DNA of 58,805 nt from Natroniella acetigena. Lineage in GTDB: Bacteria; Bacillota; Halanaerobiia; Halobacteroidales; Halobacteroidaceae. The translations under genes and the position numbers were made by a program. The notes below the pieces were generated by a model. The model was not told the DNA's origin, did not search any database, and saw only the letters and a program-made list of their open reading frames with translations. Positions 19,373 to 28,281 of this stretch are shown one piece after another (the first letter of the stretch is position 1; every line of letters begins with the position of its first letter). The stretch is taken from contig NZ_JALKBX010000010.1 of the NCBI RefSeq assembly GCF_023227745.1, positions 1 to 58,805 of the forward strand. The letters are read 5' to 3'.

Positions 19373-20068
19373 TTAATCATTATTTAACATACCACGCATC
19401 ACTAATAATCTAATTAAATGACCTATTGAAACCAGTGTAGCTGCTACATAAGTTAGAGCTGCTGCATTTAAAACCTTCTTAGTCCCTCTAACCTCTTCCC
19501 GACCTAAATATTGATTCCGCTGTAACAGCTTCATAGCTCGACTACTGGCATTAAATTCAACAGGTAATGTTACAATCTGAAATAAGACTGCTGCTGCAAA
19601 AAAGATAATCCCCAATGTAACTATAAACTCCGATCTGAAGAATATAAATCCAAAAACTGCTAACATTGGCCCAACTCGTGAACCAAAATTAGCTGCTGGA
19701 AATAAAGAATGTCTAATATTTAAAGGTGCATAATTAACAGCATGCTGAATTGCATGGCCTACTTCATGAGCTGCTACCCCTAAAGATGCCAATGAATTTC
19801 CATTATAGACATCAGGCGATAATCTAACAGTCTTGGAACGAGGATCATAATGATCAGATAACTTCCCTTGAGTTTTCTGGACGCTGACACCATGAATACC
19901 TTCCCGTTGTAATATTTCCCGAGCAACATCTCCGCCGGTCTTATTGGTCTTGGCTCTAACATTTAAATATTTATTAAAGGTAGATTTGACCTTAAATTGA
20001 GCATACATTGCGATTAAAATAGCAGGAAGCACAATAATCATCGTCGGATCAAAAAAGAAAAATGGCAT
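19373..20068 (-). CDS. YugP-like neutral zinc metallopeptidase
   Basis: 231-aa membrane protein with the zinc peptidase motif HEVGHAIQH near residue 106 (HExxH). Hydrophobic segments lie near the N terminus (5-22), at about 130-180, and near the C terminus. The FNASSRA motif after the third hydrophobic stretch supplies the usual conserved Glu/Asn region. Substrate unknown. Followed at 27 nt by the DUF6391 gene. Confidence 0.9.
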   Translation of the reverse strand: MPFFFFDPTMIIVLPAILIAMYAQFKVKSTFNKYLNVRAKTNKTGGDVAREILQREGIHGVSVQKTQGKLSDHYDPRSKTVRLSPDVYNGNSLASLGVAAHEVGHAIQHAVNYAPLNIRHSLFPAANFGSRVGPMLAVFGFIFFRSEFIVTLGIIFFAAAVLFQIVTLPVEFNASSRAMKLLQRNQYLGREEVRGTKKVLNAAALTYVAATLVSIGHLIRLLVMRGMLNND

Positions 20069-20434
20069 TTAAATCACCCCTCTTAGCTATTTAACATTTT
20101 ATATTGAATATTTAATAATTCATAAATTAACACCATTAAAATCAAAAACACTTAATAATTGATATAAAGCTTCACTTTTCATTCGTGAAAGAATGTGTTG
20201 TTGTAGTAGGGGCGACTCTCCGTGGTCGCCCGTGATTTAACATGAGCAGGCACAGAGACCTGCCCCTACGAAAAAACGAAAAACATTCAATAATTCTTAA
20301 CTGTACATTTATTTCTTGCTTCTACTTCCAGATTTTTCGAACCCTTCGTAATGAAAAATCGGCTCTTAGATTTTTTCTATCATTTGATTTTAGGTTTTCT
20401 CATTATTCAATATTAAATTATTCAATATTAATTA
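20069..20434. repeat. repeat-filled intergenic region
   Basis: Non-coding. It holds AT-rich units built on TTCAATATT, then two GC-rich stem-loops at 20206-20272 (GGGCGAC...GTCGCCC and GCAGG...CCTGC with GTAGGGG ends). At 20331-20379 there is an inverted copy of the stretch at about 29751-29800 (GAACCCTTCGT and AAAAATC-GGCTCTTAG). An apparent 94-codon plus-strand frame here is only repeat sequence. Confidence 0.65.
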
Positions 20435-21214
20435 TTAACTATTCATTGCTTTTTCCCCAATCGGCTCTTTATAGATCAAATTCTCAATCGCTTCTTCTAT
20501 CTTGTCTATCTCTACGCCTGTATTAATACAGGGGCCATTCGGCCTTAAATTGACTACACCCATTACTGGCATCGGATAAACATCTTGAATCCCTGTACTT
20601 AAATCCCGCTCACAGGCAACAGCTATAATAGTTTGCGGTCTTGTTTCCTTGATAATCTTACGGGCCAAAGTTCCTCCTGTAGCAATTGCTAAATTGACTC
20701 CATACTTCTCCTGTAATCCAATCAAATCATCTACTTGGCAACGACCACACCTTTGGCAATTATCAAGGTCACTAGTTACTCTAAAATTACAATCTGCTAA
20801 TTGAATACAATGGGGTAATAAAATCAATATCTCCCAAGCATTAACTTCAATCTCGTCAGGATTGATCAATTGATTGCTCATCTTAATAAAAGAAGACTGA
20901 ATCTCTTCCTTATCAAATCCTAAGAAAGCACCTAGCTGAATAACAACCGGTAAAAAGTAAGCAATTACCAGCTTAATCGGTATAAATAAGCATTTTATCG
21001 GTCGTTGCAATTTGATCGTGGCTAAAATACCTATAATCCCTAAGATTAAGATCAAAGAAATTCCTGATAAGACAAGACTTATCACCAATAATACCCCATA
21101 ACTTAATAAATTAAAGCCAAAGAAGTTCAAATACCAGATCCCACTTACTAAGACTCCTACTACAACCAATGATAGTAATAATAATCCAATAAATAGCCCT
21201 TTAGATTCTGTCAT
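20435..21214 (-). CDS. DUF116 family protein
   Basis: 259 aa. Two or three hydrophobic segments occur in the first ~100 residues, then a soluble region rich in cysteines (LPHCIQLADC, NCQRCGRCQ, VACERDL, PCINTG) that could hold a metal or iron-sulfur site. That pattern fits DUF116, whose function is unknown. The start codon overlaps the tandem stops of fmt, so it is translationally close to fmt. Confidence 0.8.
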   Translation of the reverse strand: MTESKGLFIGLLLLSLVVVGVLVSGIWYLNFFGFNLLSYGVLLVISLVLSGISLILILGIIGILATIKLQRPIKCLFIPIKLVIAYFLPVVIQLGAFLGFDKEEIQSSFIKMSNQLINPDEIEVNAWEILILLPHCIQLADCNFRVTSDLDNCQRCGRCQVDDLIGLQEKYGVNLAIATGGTLARKIIKETRPQTIIAVACERDLSTGIQDVYPMPVMGVVNLRPNGPCINTGVEIDKIEEAIENLIYKEPIGEKAMNS

Positions 21215-21216
21215 TA

Positions 21217-22158
21217 CTAATCCCCTAACTTACTTCCTATTTCAATATCATATCCTAGTAGATAATCTGTCGCTGACATTCTCTGTTTACTGGCTGGTTG
21301 TAGCTCTGTCAGTACTAGTTGACCCTGACCGGTTTGAACAACAATTCCTAAATCATGATCCAATTCAATAACAGTTCCTGCTTCTACTTCCTGATTTACT
21401 TTTTCTTGATCAACTACTTGAGATGCCCATAGCTTTAATAATTGGCCCTGATAATAAGTATAGGCTCCCGGCCAAGGGTTGAACCCTCTAATCAAATTCC
21501 AAATCTCTTCTGCACTTTGGCCCCAGTCAACCTCTCCCTCTTTCTTATCTACCTTAGCAGCATAAGTTGCTGCTGCATCATCTTGTTCCTGATAAGAGAC
21601 TGAACCATCTGCAATTGCTACTAATGTTTCAACCAGTAACTCTCCTCCAACTAAAGCTAATCTATCATGTAAGCTACCAACAGTATCTTCAGCAGTAATC
21701 TCTACCTCGTGTTGTAAGATCATATCTCCTGTATCCATTCCTTGCTCCAGCTTCATTGTCGTCACACCTGTGATTTGATCTCCATTCAAAATTGCTCGAT
21801 GAATTGGAGCAGCCCCTCGATACTTAGGCAATAAAGACGAATGTAAGTTAATACAGCCATACTGCGGTAAGTTTAAAACCTCTTCAGGCAAAAGCTGTCC
21901 ATAAGCAACAACAGCAATTACCTCTGGAGCCCATTCTTTCAATTTCACCACTCCATCTGCAATATCTTCTGGTTGAAAGACCTCTAAATCATATTCTAAA
22001 GCCTTCTCTTTAACAGATGTCGGCTGTAACTTCTGACCTCGTCCTCTTCTTCTATCCGGCTGACTGATTACCCCTTGCACTTCGATAGCTTCTGCTTTCA
22101 CTAGTGCCTCCAGTGCTGGAACAGCGAAATCAGGTGTTCCCATAAATACAATGTCCAT
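21217..22158 (-). CDS. fmt: methionyl-tRNA formyltransferase
   Basis: Formylates initiator Met-tRNA using 10-formyl-THF. VFMGTPDFAVPAL at the N terminus, HSSLLPKYRGAAPIHRAI (catalytic Asn/His region), GMDTGDM, and GFNPWPGAYT near 208 are visible. 313 aa. The normally tight def-fmt pairing is interrupted by a 272-bp gap filled with repeat copy 1. The stop is TAG followed immediately by in-frame TAA. Confidence 0.96.
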   Translation of the reverse strand: MDIVFMGTPDFAVPALEALVKAEAIEVQGVISQPDRRRGRGQKLQPTSVKEKALEYDLEVFQPEDIADGVVKLKEWAPEVIAVVAYGQLLPEEVLNLPQYGCINLHSSLLPKYRGAAPIHRAILNGDQITGVTTMKLEQGMDTGDMILQHEVEITAEDTVGSLHDRLALVGGELLVETLVAIADGSVSYQEQDDAAATYAAKVDKKEGEVDWGQSAEEIWNLIRGFNPWPGAYTYYQGQLLKLWASQVVDQEKVNQEVEAGTVIELDHDLGIVVQTGQGQLVLTELQPASKQRMSATDYLLGYDIEIGSKLGD

Positions 22159-22179
22159 TATATCCCCTCCGAATTAACA

Positions 22180-22415
22180 AATAGTGCTCTCCCTACAAGT
22201 CTTATCAGACTTTCCGTAATAAAAACCATTTCTAAATTAAATCCTATTATTAGAATGCTTCGCAGATAACTAAAGTTCTCTGCACCCCGTCTTAGCGTAC
22301 AATTGACAATTAAATTCAAAATCATAAAACCACAAACACTTAAACCATCAATAGTTGCAGGGTATCCTGAGACTAAATACTAAATCTTCCAATATCTCCT
22401 TTTGGCTGAGAAAAC
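22180..22415 (-). repeat. ~240 bp dispersed repeat, copy 1
   Basis: Begins 22 nt upstream of the fmt start and extends towards def. It contains the AAGTCT-TATC-AGACTT stem-loop, a GCAGA...TCTGC stem, an AATT-rich variable middle and a conserved tail ending near CTTTTGGCTGAG. Three other copies are near 27.2, 41.5/46.0 and 49.5 kb, all in the same orientation relative to the gene they precede. Confidence 0.85.
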
Positions 22416-22430
22416 TTACAAAAACTATAA

Positions 22431-22865
22431 TTAATAGTCAATAAATAACTTTCCAGCTAAATGATCAATTTCATGCTGTAAAACTCGGGCCAACAAGCCC
22501 TTACCCTCAAGCTCTATCTCTTCCCCATCACGATTTAAAGCCTCAACCTTAACCTGATAAGCCCGTTCTACATCGCCACTCTGCTCTGGAATACTCAAAC
22601 AACCCTCTTGATCGATATAAGTCCTATCCGAGCTTTCCACAATTTCAGGATTAATTAATTCAATCACTCCTTGACCGATATCTATTACAATAATCTGCTT
22701 AGAAATGCCTATTTGTGGAGCAGCTAAACCTACCCCTTGTGCATCATACATTGTTTCAACCATATCATCAAGTAATTTAGCTGTTTTAGCTGTAATCTCT
22801 TCTACTTTCTTAGCTTCAGTTCGTAAAACTGGATCTCCTAACTCTCTAATATTTAAAATTGCCAT
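22431..22865 (-). CDS. def: peptide deformylase
   Basis: Removes the N-formyl group from nascent proteins. Three metal-site motifs: GVGLAAPQIG, EGCLSIPEQ (Cys ligand) and QHEIDHLAGKLF (HExxH). The ATG at 22865 has GAGGGGG about 7 nt upstream, giving 144 aa; an ATG two codons earlier is possible. Between priA and fmt, the usual order. Confidence 0.96.
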   Translation of the reverse strand: MAILNIRELGDPVLRTEAKKVEEITAKTAKLLDDMVETMYDAQGVGLAAPQIGISKQIIVIDIGQGVIELINPEIVESSDRTYIDQEGCLSIPEQSGDVERAYQVKVEALNRDGEEIELEGKGLLARVLQHEIDHLAGKLFIDY

Positions 22866-22889
22866 TCTCATCCCCCTCGGTATATAAAT

Positions 22890-23005
22890 AGTTTACAATT
22901 TACAGTTGACAGTTGACAGTTAACACCTTAAAAACAACTTACTCTTATTTTTGACTTTGAACTCAACTGTAAACTGTACACTATAAACTGTCAACTATAT
23001 TGTGG
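22890..23005. repeat. AT-rich palindromic intergenic repeat
   Basis: Between def and priA. Left arm has GTTTACAATTTACAGTTGAC units; right arm has the complementary AACTGTAAACTG and ACTGTCAACT units around a ~40 nt centre. It can form one long imperfect hairpin. Confidence 0.6.
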
Positions 23006-23041
23006 CACGAAAGTGACACAATATCGTAGCCCTAACTTATA

Positions 23042-25276
23042 TTATAACATCCCTATTGGGTCAACATCAACACTTACCCTTACAGTTTCCACACTTTCTT
23101 CCTCTTTTAACTGTTCTAAACTCTCTTCATTAACCTGCCGTAAATCTTCTAATTCAGTTCCCTTCAAAATCAACTGCCACCTAAATTCACCTTTTAACTT
23201 AGATAATGGTGCTGGAACTGGCCCTAATAGCATTACCTCCTCACTATCTAGGTTATGCAAATATGAATTAATAATTACCCCTAATTGATTAGCAATCTTA
23301 ATTACCCGCTCTTCTTCTTCGCTAGCTACAATAATATTAACCAGATGACTATAAGGTGGATATAGACAGGCCTTTCTCTGTTCTATTTCATAATTATAAA
23401 AGCTTTCATAATCATGCTCCTTAGCCAACTGAATACTATAATGCTCGGGAGTATAACTTTGCACTACCACCTCTCCTGCTTTATCCCCGCGACCTGTTCT
23501 TCCTGCAACCTGAGTCAATAACTGAAAGGTTCTCTCACCAGCTCTAAAATCAGGGAAGTTCAAAGAAGTATCAGCGGTGATGACACCTACTAAAGTCACA
23601 TTCGAAAAGTCATGACCTTTAGCTACCATCTGGGTTCCTAATAAAATATCAGCTTTTCCTGTTTTAAAGTCTGATAAGATCCTCTGATAAGAGCCCTTAC
23701 GCCGAGTCGTATCAACATCCATCCGTAAGATATTGGCTTCAGGAAGTAATTCTTGTAATTGTTCTTCTACCTTTTCTGTTCCTAAACCAAAATACTTGAT
23801 ATATCTACTTTCACACTCAGGACAAATATCCGGATTCCTCTCTTTATGATCACAATAATGGCACTGTAATAGATTAGATTGAGCATGATAAGTCAAGGAT
23901 ACATCACAGGCTTCACATTCCATGACATATCCACATTCTCTACACTGCACAAAGGTAGAAAATCCCCGTCGGTTAAGAAAGATAATACTCTGCTCATTTT
24001 GCTCTAACATTTGGGCCAACTTCTCTTGCAACAGCCTACTGAACATACTTCTATTATCATCTTTTAGCTCTTCTCTCATATCTACTACTTCTACTGGTGG
24101 CAGAGGTCGATCATCTATTCTTGTTGATAAACCCAACAGTTGATAATCACCAGCTTGAGTTCTATAATATGCTTCTAAAGAAGGAGTAGCAGTTCCTAAG
24201 ATCGTTACTGCTCCATTCAACTCTGCTCTCTTGACTGCTACCTCTCGAGCATGATATTTAGGATGTTCTCCCTGTTTATAGCTTGTCTCATGCTCTTCAT
24301 CAATAATAATTATCCCTAAATCTTCAAAAGGAGCAAAAACAGCTGAGCGAGCTCCTACTGCTATCTTAACCTCTCCAGCCTTAATCTTTCTCCATTCATC
24401 GAATCTCTCTCCAGTCGATAATTGGCTATGTAAAACTGCTACTTGCTCTCCAAATCTCCCTTTAAATCGAGCAATTGTTTGAGGAGTCAAGGAGATCTCA
24501 GGAACTAAGACGATTGCTTCTTGACCCTTTGTTAAAGCCTGAGCAATCACCTGCAAATAAACTTCTGTCTTACCACTCCCCGTAATACCTTTCAATAAAA
24601 AAGTTTTAGCATTAGCTTCAGCTAATGCAGTAGAAATCTCTTCAATTGCTAAGCTCTGTTCAGCAGTCGGCTCTAACGGCTCTGTCTGAACAAAGTCAGT
24701 AGTTTGATAAGGATTCCGTTTTACCTCCAGCCACTGATAAGAAATAAATCCTTTTTCTTTTAATCTCCTCACAGTCCCAGAAGTCGTATCAACCGCTCCT
24801 GCCAATTCAGTCATAATTAAATTAGCATCAGGATGCTCAAGTAAATAAGACAAAATCGCTGCTTGCTTAGGAGCTCTACTTTGAATCTGTTCGATTATCT
24901 GCCCTGTCTTCTCTAATGATTGGGCCAACCTTACAACCCGCTTGGTCTTAATCTTTTGTTCACCACTAGGAACAATTGCTTTCAACGCAGTAATCAAATA
25001 ACATTGATAATACTTAGCCATCCAACGAGCCACTCTTAATAATTCCTGATTAAATAATCTATAAGGACTAGCTAGCTCTAAAATCGGTTTTGTTTCAAAA
25101 TCAACTTCGTTAGTTTTTCCTAATACATAACCTTCTATTCGTCGATTCCCAAATGGAATCTTTACTTTATGACCAGCCTCTACCTCACCTTCTAACTCTT
25201 CTGGCAAATGATAAGTAAACGGTTTATTAACCTGCTTAACCGGTAAATCAACTGCCACCTTAACGTACTTCTTCAT
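23042..25276 (-). CDS. priA: primosomal protein N' (replication-restart helicase)
   Basis: 3'-5' DNA helicase that reloads the replisome at stalled forks. An N-terminal 3'BD region (1-110) precedes a DEAH-type helicase core with LKGITGSGKTEVYLQ (Walker A, about 228-242), IIIIDEEHE (Walker B) and GTATPSLEA. Paired zinc-binding cysteines follow (CRECGYVMECEACD and CHYCDHKERNPDICPEC), then LLGTQMVAKGHDF and QVAGRTGRG. 744 aa, full length. Confidence 0.97.
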   Translation of the reverse strand: MKKYVKVAVDLPVKQVNKPFTYHLPEELEGEVEAGHKVKIPFGNRRIEGYVLGKTNEVDFETKPILELASPYRLFNQELLRVARWMAKYYQCYLITALKAIVPSGEQKIKTKRVVRLAQSLEKTGQIIEQIQSRAPKQAAILSYLLEHPDANLIMTELAGAVDTTSGTVRRLKEKGFISYQWLEVKRNPYQTTDFVQTEPLEPTAEQSLAIEEISTALAEANAKTFLLKGITGSGKTEVYLQVIAQALTKGQEAIVLVPEISLTPQTIARFKGRFGEQVAVLHSQLSTGERFDEWRKIKAGEVKIAVGARSAVFAPFEDLGIIIIDEEHETSYKQGEHPKYHAREVAVKRAELNGAVTILGTATPSLEAYYRTQAGDYQLLGLSTRIDDRPLPPVEVVDMREELKDDNRSMFSRLLQEKLAQMLEQNEQSIIFLNRRGFSTFVQCRECGYVMECEACDVSLTYHAQSNLLQCHYCDHKERNPDICPECESRYIKYFGLGTEKVEEQLQELLPEANILRMDVDTTRRKGSYQRILSDFKTGKADILLGTQMVAKGHDFSNVTLVGVITADTSLNFPDFRAGERTFQLLTQVAGRTGRGDKAGEVVVQSYTPEHYSIQLAKEHDYESFYNYEIEQRKACLYPPYSHLVNIIVASEEEERVIKIANQLGVIINSYLHNLDSEEVMLLGPVPAPLSKLKGEFRWQLILKGTELEDLRQVNEESLEQLKEEESVETVRVSVDVDPIGML

Positions 25277-25374
25277 TATTATCCCACCTATTATTAACCA
25301 AACTTTTCCAAAAACAAACCATGTTTATCAATATTATTATTCAAGACCTAGCTTTATATTCCTCTATTCACTAC

Positions 25375-25460
25375 CTAATTGATAGTTAAAAACCTTCAAA
25401 ACCTTTGAATTTATGGGCTTAATCTTCAACTCTCAATTATCAATTATCAACTATAAGCTG
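25375..25460. repeat. AT-rich palindromic intergenic repeat
   Basis: TTGATAGTTAAAAACC on the left is answered by CAATTATCAATTATCAACTA on the right. Same type as the repeats near 12.9 and 22.9 kb. Confidence 0.5.
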
Positions 25461-25490
25461 AAGTTTTATTGTAATTAAACCTCAACTCAA

Positions 25491-25518
25491 AAAGATCTCT
25501 GCTTAGCAGAGATCTTTT
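25491..25518 (-). terminator. terminator after the PrcB-like lipoprotein gene
   Basis: Perfect palindrome AAAGATCTCTGCT / AGCAGAGATCTTT with a U-run on the minus strand. Confidence 0.85.
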
Positions 25519-25536
25519 TATCAACTAAATAAAATT

Positions 25537-26022
25537 CTATAACTTCTGAAGCTTAATCTTCTCTCCTTCTTGGTCAATAAAGATTACCTGCTTTACTCCA
25601 GCTACTTCTTCCTCTTCTAATTGCACAAGATCATGCGGATAAGTAATTGCTTGCGTTACCATATCTGTAGGAGCTGGCCCTCTTGCCTTAACTACCACAA
25701 TTAAAATATCATCTTCCCGTCTAATCTGATTAATCTGAATACCGTAGCCTCCAGTTGGGCGTTCTCCTAAACCTACATAAACTGCTGACCCGTAGTCAAA
25801 CTCAAAATCTTCAAGACCTCTAACTTTATTGGCCCACAATTCAACTTCTTGCTCATCGATCAATAAAAACTGACTACCTTCAGGATATTCAGCCCGCTGC
25901 CATTCACCTGTTAACTCTTCAGGTGCTTCATAAATTAGATCTCCTGCTTCAAGCAAACGCTGATTACAACCAACAAGTACTAGCATCAATACTGCTAATA
26001 AAATTGCTACTTTTAATTTCAT
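25537..26022 (-). CDS. lipoprotein with PrcB C-terminal-like domain
   Basis: 161 aa. The N-terminal signal ends in a lipobox (LVLVGC, Cys near residue 19), so a membrane-anchored lipoprotein processed by LspA is expected. The body shows YVGLGERPTGGYGIQI and the alternating KARGPAPTDM and ITYPHDLVQL pattern of the PrcB C-terminal domain, first described in a protease-complex subunit. Any protease link is inference. Stop codon TAG; own terminator. Confidence 0.75.
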   Translation of the reverse strand: MKLKVAILLAVLMLVLVGCNQRLLEAGDLIYEAPEELTGEWQRAEYPEGSQFLLIDEQEVELWANKVRGLEDFEFDYGSAVYVGLGERPTGGYGIQINQIRREDDILIVVVKARGPAPTDMVTQAITYPHDLVQLEEEEVAGVKQVIFIDQEGEKIKLQKL

Positions 26023-26042
26023 CAGACTCTTCCCTTCTGCAT

Positions 26043-26165
26043 TAAGTAATTTACAATGTACAATTTAGAATTTACAATTAAAGAGCAAACTCTTAAAACA
26101 CCTAAATATTTTTTAATTGTTCATTGTACATTTTGTCAATTTTGTTCATTGTAAAGTTATATTGT
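26043..26165. repeat. AT-rich palindromic intergenic repeat
   Basis: Left arm ACAATGTACAATTTAGAATT; right arm TTAATTGTTCATTGTACATT. The same architecture recurs at 57560-57680 and 58430-58545, including the internal CAAACTCTTAAAA-like segment. Confidence 0.65.
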
Positions 26166-26270
26166 AATATAACCCCAGATTCAAGATTAACTCTTACTCA
26201 ACCTTAACCTTAAACTTAACCTCTCATTTATCATTATAACACTAGTTTTTCTAAAATACAGTGGAAATTA

Positions 26271-27191
26271 TTATTTAATTTGGTTGAGAACATAAGGGGT
26301 ACGCTGATAGACATAATAGTTAAGCCAATTAGAAAATAACAAATTAGCATGTGAGCGCCACTCTACAATCGGCTCTTGATTTGGATCATCATCAGGAAAA
26401 TAGTTTTCAGGCATCTGAATATCGACCCCTTTAGCTAAATCTCGTTGATACTCCCTTTTTAAAGTAAATCGATCATATTCAGAATGGCCTGTTACAAAGA
26501 TCTGCCTTCCATCCTTAGTAGCCACAATATAGGCTCCTGCCTTTTTTGATTCAGCTAAAATTTGGAGAGCAGATATCTGTTCAATATCCTCTCTTCTCAC
26601 TTCAGTATGGCGAGAATGAGGTGCCTTAAATTGCTCATCAAACCCACGCAAAAGTTTGACCTTATCCTGCTTAATCTGATGGTTAAAGACACCGAACATC
26701 TTTTGCTCTAAAGGATACTTAGGAACTCCAAAATGATGATATAGACCTGCTTGAGCTCCCCAGCAGATATGCAAAGTTGAAGTAACATTATTTAATTTCC
26801 AATCCATTATTTGCTGCAATTCTTCCCAGTAATCGACCTCTTCAAAATCAAGATGTTCAATTGGGGCTCCTGTAATAATCATCCCATCAAACATTTGGTC
26901 TTTAATCTGATCAAATGTTTTATAAAATGTACTCAAATGCTGTTGGGAAGTATTTTGAGAATCATGGGTTGCTGACTGCAAAAAAACTATATCTACTTGC
27001 AACGGTGTGTTTCCTAACAAGCGAAGTAATTGTGTTTCTGTAATCTCCTTTAGCGGCATTAAATTTAAAATTAATATTTTAAGAGCTCTAATATCCTGAC
27101 TATAAGCTCTTGATTCCTTCATCACAAAAATATTCTCTTCTTCTAAAACCTTAGTTGCTGGTAAATTATCCGGAATATTGATTGGCATCAC
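26271..27191 (-). CDS. metA: homoserine O-acetyltransferase (MetA family)
   Basis: Acylates homoserine in methionine synthesis. 306 aa. The acyl-enzyme cysteine is in [10 protein letters not shown] near 142, with the catalytic His/Glu region [14 protein letters not shown] near 235. The substrate-selecting position in ITGAPIEHL is Glu; the E. coli succinyl enzyme has Gly there. Family knowledge therefore predicts acetyl-CoA use. It is controlled by a SAM-I riboswitch, unusually separated from it by about 300 nt that include repeat copy 2. Confidence 0.93.
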   Translation of the reverse strand: MMPINIPDNLPATKVLEEENIFVMKESRAYSQDIRALKILILNLMPLKEITETQLLRLLGNTPLQVDIVFLQSATHDSQNTSQQHLSTFYKTFDQIKDQMFDGMIITGAPIEHLDFEEVDYWEELQQIMDWKLNNVTSTLHICWGAQAGLYHHFGVPKYPLEQKMFGVFNHQIKQDKVKLLRGFDEQFKAPHSRHTEVRREDIEQISALQILAESKKAGAYIVATKDGRQIFVTGHSEYDRFTLKREYQRDLAKGVDIQMPENYFPDDDPNQEPIVEWRSHANLLFSNWLNYYVYQRTPYVLNQIK

Positions 27192-27211
27192 TACTCACTC
27201 CTCTTTAGATA

Positions 27212-27440
27212 AATAGTGCTTTCTCTACAGGTCTTATCAGATCTTCCGTAATAAAAACCACTTGCTAAATTAAAGCCTGTTATTACAATGCTTCGCAAAT
27301 AATTAAATTTCTCTGCACCCCCGTCTTAGTGTACAATTTACAATTGAATTCAAAATCATAAACACTTAAACCATCAATAGTTGCAAAGCATTCTGAGACT
27401 AAATACTCAATCTTCCAATATTTCATTTTAGCTGAGAATA
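27212..27440 (-). repeat. ~240 bp dispersed repeat, copy 2
   Basis: Starts about 22 nt upstream of the metA start codon and ends just before the riboswitch terminator. The stem-loop AGGTCT-TATC-AGATCT differs from copy 1 but keeps pairing through a G-U. It lies within the metA leader. Confidence 0.85.
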
Positions 27441-27449
27441 ACCATAAAC

Positions 27450-27481
27450 TAAAAAATCTCTTCTTTTTAAGAAGAGATTTA
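27450..27481 (-). terminator. SAM-riboswitch terminator
   Basis: Minus strand AAATCTCTTCTT-AAA-AAGAAGAGATTT followed by U-rich sequence, directly downstream of the S-box aptamer. Confidence 0.85.
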
Positions 27482-27496
27482 CATTAACTCTTCTTA

Positions 27497-27599
27497 TCTT
27501 CCAATACCTAATTAGGTATTGTTGGATTTAGCACCTTCCTTAATTAAAAAGAGGTTGCCGGGTTTCATTGGGCCAATCCCTCCACCACTCTTGATAAGA
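27497..27599 (-). promoter_or_regulatory. SAM-I riboswitch (S-box)
   Basis: Minus strand shows CTTATCAAGAGTGGTGGAGG, GGATTGGCCCAATGAAACCC, GGCAACC and AAGGTGCTAAATCC, the S-box core in order. With the terminator at 27450-27481 it should switch metA off when SAM is abundant. Confidence 0.96.
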
Positions 27600-27619
27600 C
27601 TATTATTTTATTTTTAATT

Positions 27620-27648
27620 ATGTTAACACATATTAATCAGGTTGTCAA
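27620..27648 (-). promoter_or_regulatory. promoter of the metA leader
   Basis: Minus strand: -35 TTGACA (27648-27643), 17 nt, -10 TAACAT (27625-27620), immediately upstream of the S-box. Confidence 0.75.
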
Positions 27649-27676
27649 ACCACATATCAATGAAATTAATTAAAAG

Positions 27677-28078
27677 TTAAGATAAATCTTTTTGGGAAAA
27701 TGCTCCCCATAACAGTTCGCTAGCTTTTTTGGTGATCGTCTCTCCATTTAAATTGGTCATAATCACATCAATCTCTGAACCAAACTCTAAGATGACCTGT
27801 CGGCAAGCACCACAAGGGCTACAAGCTCCTTCTGTATCTGCTATAATAGCAATTGCTTCAAACTCTTTATCTCCTTCAGAAACAGCTTTGTAAATAGCTG
27901 TTCTTTCAGCACAATTAGTCAATCCATAGGAAGAATTTTCAACATTACATCCTGTATAGATCTCCCCATCTGTAGTTAACAAAGCAGCACCAACCTTAAA
28001 GTTTGAATAAGGAACATGAGCTTTTTCTCGGGCTTGCTTAGCTTCTGCAATCAATTTCTCTTTTGTTTTCTGCTCCAT
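27677..28078 (-). CDS. cdd: cytidine deaminase
   Basis: Deaminates cytidine and deoxycytidine to the uridines. 133 aa, the homotetrameric type. Zinc ligands: Cys in NCAERTAIY with the catalytic Glu, and the cysteines of PCGACRQV. NVENSSYGLT is the substrate loop. Last in the deoC-nupC-cdd order on the minus strand, though a terminator lies between nupC and cdd. Confidence 0.95.
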   Translation of the reverse strand: MEQKTKEKLIAEAKQAREKAHVPYSNFKVGAALLTTDGEIYTGCNVENSSYGLTNCAERTAIYKAVSEGDKEFEAIAIIADTEGACSPCGACRQVILEFGSEIDVIMTNLNGETITKKASELLWGAFSQKDLS

Positions 28079-28239
28079 CTAATCACCTCCCAATTTAATT
28101 GACAATGCACAATTTACAATTAAATTCAAGCCATCAAAACTAAAGTATTCAAACTTATTAATTTCTATTATTAATTAAATTTAGAAAAACTTACTCTTTT
28201 GAAAAATTAAACTTAAAATTCTAACAACAAGTAAATACA

Positions 28240-28272
28240 TAAAACCTAGATTTTCAAATCTAGGTTTTATGT
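28240..28272 (-). terminator. terminator downstream of nupC
   Basis: AAACCTAGATT-TGA-AAATCTAGGTTTT palindrome on the minus strand, between nupC and cdd. Confidence 0.8.
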
Positions 28273-28281
28273 CTGACTATA

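Noticed and set aside
20242-20526. 94-codon plus-strand frame
   Set aside because: Made of intergenic stem-loops and AT repeats and overlaps the DUF116 gene; no ribosome-binding site.
28268-28280. Third copy of the deo operator (GTCTGAC near nupC)
   Set aside because: Lacks the outer CG pairs and sits downstream of nupC in terminator sequence, not at a promoter.
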